From NCBI GenBank assembly GCA_033557685.1, contig JAWQRN010000246.1, forward strand, positions 1 to 33,089: a stretch of 33,089 nt of DNA. The letters are read 5' to 3'. Below, in pieces: positions 30,965-33,089 of the stretch. Numbering within the stretch: position 1 is the stretch's first letter; each line of letters opens with the position of its first letter. The DNA comes from Sperchopsis tessellata (taxonomy: Eukaryota > Arthropoda > Insecta > Coleoptera > Hydrophilidae). The position numbers and the translations under genes were made by a program. Below the pieces are notes generated by a model that saw nothing but the letters and a program-made list of their open reading frames with translations, did no database searches and was not told the origin of the DNA.

Positions 30965-32139
30965 TCAAGTAGACGTCGGATTAAATACGGCATCAGATTA
31001 TTGAGTGGGCCGTGCTCTAAGCGTATTGGAGAATGAGACCAGTAACGAGACACGCTAATCACGAACAAAAGACGATTGGGAGTCGATCAATTGAATTTTC
31101 TCGATTATAACCGTGCTAATTACTGTTGTAGTAGATGGAGAATCGAGTGATCCATGGGAATCGAAGCACTCTGCGATTTAATAGAAGAGATACGGTAGGG
31201 AAATATTCTGAGCGTTTCTCAGGTAATTTTGTCTCGAACTCTCATCACAAATATTAAGTGTGCTGTTAAACGTCTCGGAAATAATGGAGGAACTTATGCA
31301 CATCATTAAGACTTTGCTTCCAACAATATCTTACAGTTATAATAAAACTGCTGGAAGTTGGATTAACTAGTAAACGACAGCAAGAAGAATTTGACAAAAA
31401 ATTTTATTATAGGTTATAAAATTTATATGAATTTGTAGTTAGGTACAAATGTATTGAATTAAATTAACCTAACTTATCTTTATATTTATACTTCTACCTC
31501 TGAAATGGTACATCAACATAAGACATATGTATCCCACTTCATATCAAAGAGATTGAAACAAATCTCTACAATAAATAGTATTAAGATTATAAGCCCGCAC
31601 CACGTGAAAATAAACTCTGAATATATTTATAAATGAGTGAAAGCGGATTAATAAATCTAATCCTGTTAAATTTGAGACATACTTGAAAATTTATAAACCC
31701 TATTAAAAGAACTCAATTTTTTATCTCACAATCTTATGGTACTGTCTTGAAATCACGCCTCTCGAAAGTGACGGTATAAACGTCGTTATAGGAAAACATC
31801 TTATCAACTTATAAAAATAAAATTTGGTCGGTTAGGTGAAATAACGGCCAAAAATAAACTTTATAGGAAGTGACAAATTTGTTTATTTCTTTTTAATAAT
31901 TTATGTTTTTACCAGCTTCAAGTATGGTATCGCTTGAAATTAATTTACAACTTAGATTGGCTCAATACTCGAAAGTATCTTGATCAAATGGTCGTGTAGA
32001 TACACTGTTTAAGAATAAAGAGTATATGGGTAATAAATGACCTTTATGGATGAAATCCGGCTCTGTAAAGTACATTTTAAGGCAAGTGAGATTACCTAAC
32101 GGATTCGCTGCCATGTTCGTTAATATACGTTATCCAAAG
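30965..32139. other. About 1.2 kb spacer, nothing recognised
   Basis: The left 250 bp are somewhat richer in GC and could belong with the coding-like fragment, but no open frame continues into them. The rest is AT-rich. Confidence 0.45.
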
Positions 32140-32141
32140 TA

Positions 32142-33014
32142 AAGGTGGCTCACAAGAGCGGAAAATTTAAATTTTAAATAAAACACAGTTGTTTTGAGAA
32201 ACTACTAAATTTTGTTTTAATCATAAAGCAGACATGTGGGAACTATGTATGATACAACACATCTGATAAATGCCCTCCTCGGCTTTGCTGCCACATTTGC
32301 GTTCTATTCGCGAAATTTTCAATCACGGTCTGGTATAACTGTGGCTGGATTTCAGTGATACAGCGTCTAGTCTCTTCCGTGGGCTTTTGGCTTCAAGAAA
32401 CCCTAGAGAAAGAAGTCCAAAGGCATTAAATCGTACCATCTAGGCGGCCAATTCTGGTCGCCCAAACGGGAGATTACACGACCAGGGAATGTCTCGTAAA
32501 ATAATGCCATTGTTTCACGTGATATGTGGCAAGTGGCACAGTCCTGTTGGAACCACATATCTTCGAAATCCATAGCATCCATTTGAGGCACAAAGAGCCG
32601 GGTTATTATGACCCAATGCCGTTCGGCATTGACTGTTTGTGCATTTCCGGCAGCGTCTTCGAGAAAATTGATGCCTCCAGCCTAAAATCCTGCTGAAAAA
32701 CCTGAACGATCACGTGTCGATGGTCTGACACCAGTAATCGATCCAGTCTTCTCGAATTTTTCGATTAATCTCTTCACATTTGATGCACTCGTAACATTTT
32801 GATTACCAAAAATTGTACGCAATTTGCAAATCGTGGCAGTCAAACTTTCACCATTTTTAAAATAATGTTTGAAAATAAGAATGCGTAGTTGTGTGGAATG
32901 GTGATAGGAATAGAGGACTGTCTACCATCGAACTGTCATAATGGTTTGACTGTAAAAGCACAACAGCAAGAAATGGCGCCAAATTTAAATTATCCGCTCT
33001 TGTTGGGACACCTT
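32142..33014 (-). mobile_element. Mariner-like element 3, internally deleted (873 bp), good terminal repeats
   Basis: TA lies directly outside both ends (32140-32141 and 33015-33016). Read inward, the left repeat is AAGGTGGCTCACAAGAGCGG and the right repeat is AAGGTGTCCCAACAAGAGCG, both followed by AATTTAAATT-type sequence. They match for over 30 bp with few changes, the best terminal repeats of the three copies. The right end sits at a (TA)n run, a natural TA target. At 873 bp it is about 330 bp shorter than copy 2, and the missing part is the middle of the transposase. Confidence 0.9.
32240..32930 (-). pseudogene. Mariner-like transposase pseudogene 3 (catalytic core partly deleted)
   Basis: On the minus strand the DNA-binding region is recognisable: LRILIFKHYFKNGES in pieces (near 32885), KLRTIFGNQNVTS and KRLIEKFEKTGSITG (to about 32720). 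The sequence then jumps to the region after the first catalytic Asp, so the FSDEAH block is deleted. VNAERHWV leads into MDFEDMWFQQDCATCHISRE (32508-32567) with the second Asp, and GDQNWPPRWYDLMPLDFFL (32403-32459) with the third; I count 36 residues between these two Asp. The C-terminus reads RRCITEIQPQLYQTVIENFA and QQSRGGHLSDVLYH. A TAG interrupts FFL-GFLK at about 32400-32402. Sequence quality is better than in copies 1 and 2, suggesting a later insertion. Confidence 0.85.
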
Positions 33015-33089
33015 TATATATATATATATTATAAATTATTCTTGCCAGTAGAAATGTATGTGATAAAAATTAAAATTTATCGTGGGCAC
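33015..33089. repeat. (TA)n run and window edge
   Basis: TATATATATATATA at 33015-33029 flanks mariner element 3. The remainder to the window edge shows nothing recognisable. Confidence 0.7.

Overview
The window reads as intergenic or intronic DNA from an animal genome, most likely an arthropod and probably an insect. It is strongly AT-rich, has no bacterial-style gene packing, no intact gene longer than about 100 codons, and carries decayed copies of element families that I know mainly from arthropod genomes: mariner-like elements with a DUF4817-type N-terminus, FLYWCH/MULE, BEL/Pao, Penelope-like, piggyBac and Buster-type hAT. The species cannot be determined from this. No tRNA, rRNA or CRISPR was seen.

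Left part (1-5100): an unrecognised coding-like stretch (342-534); a TATA/initiator/AATAAA block resembling an LTR promoter (635-732); a degenerate 16-bp repeat (about 1288-1400); a 1.2-kb element with long terminal inverted repeats and a broken minus-strand protein (1582-2792); a Penelope-like reverse transcriptase remnant (2851-3447); a FLYWCH/MULE transposase remnant (3650-4714); and the same 16-bp repeat in the opposite orientation (4999-5075).

Middle (5100-15100): quiet AT-rich sequence; an old satellite with a monomer of about 360 bp (7143-9785) holding one inverted block and one non-repeat block; a piggyBac remnant (11284-12002); a nearly full-length but dead hAT element (12117-14456); and a short GC-richer block (14924-15064) with splice-like edges, the best candidate here for a piece of a host gene.

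Right part (15700-33089): a solo arm and two full copies of a small foldback element built from inverted arms and internal 34-bp units; three mariner-like copies in different states of decay (17231-18402, 28521-29724, 32142-33014); a non-LTR reverse transcriptase scrap ending 10 bp from the first mariner; a BEL/Pao Gag fragment with a single internal stop (20906-21391); a CTCF-like motif in a GC-richer patch (25526-25539); a 17-bp minisatellite (26662-26935); and an unrecognised acidic coding fragment (30779-30964).

There is no operon or pathway to describe. The elements do not work together; the window records successive insertions, deletions and rearrangements. The least explained items are the foldback family with 34-bp units, the satellite with a flipped block, the paired inverted 16-bp repeats and the putative host exon near 14.9 kb. 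Family assignments rest on motif recognition from memory, without any database search.
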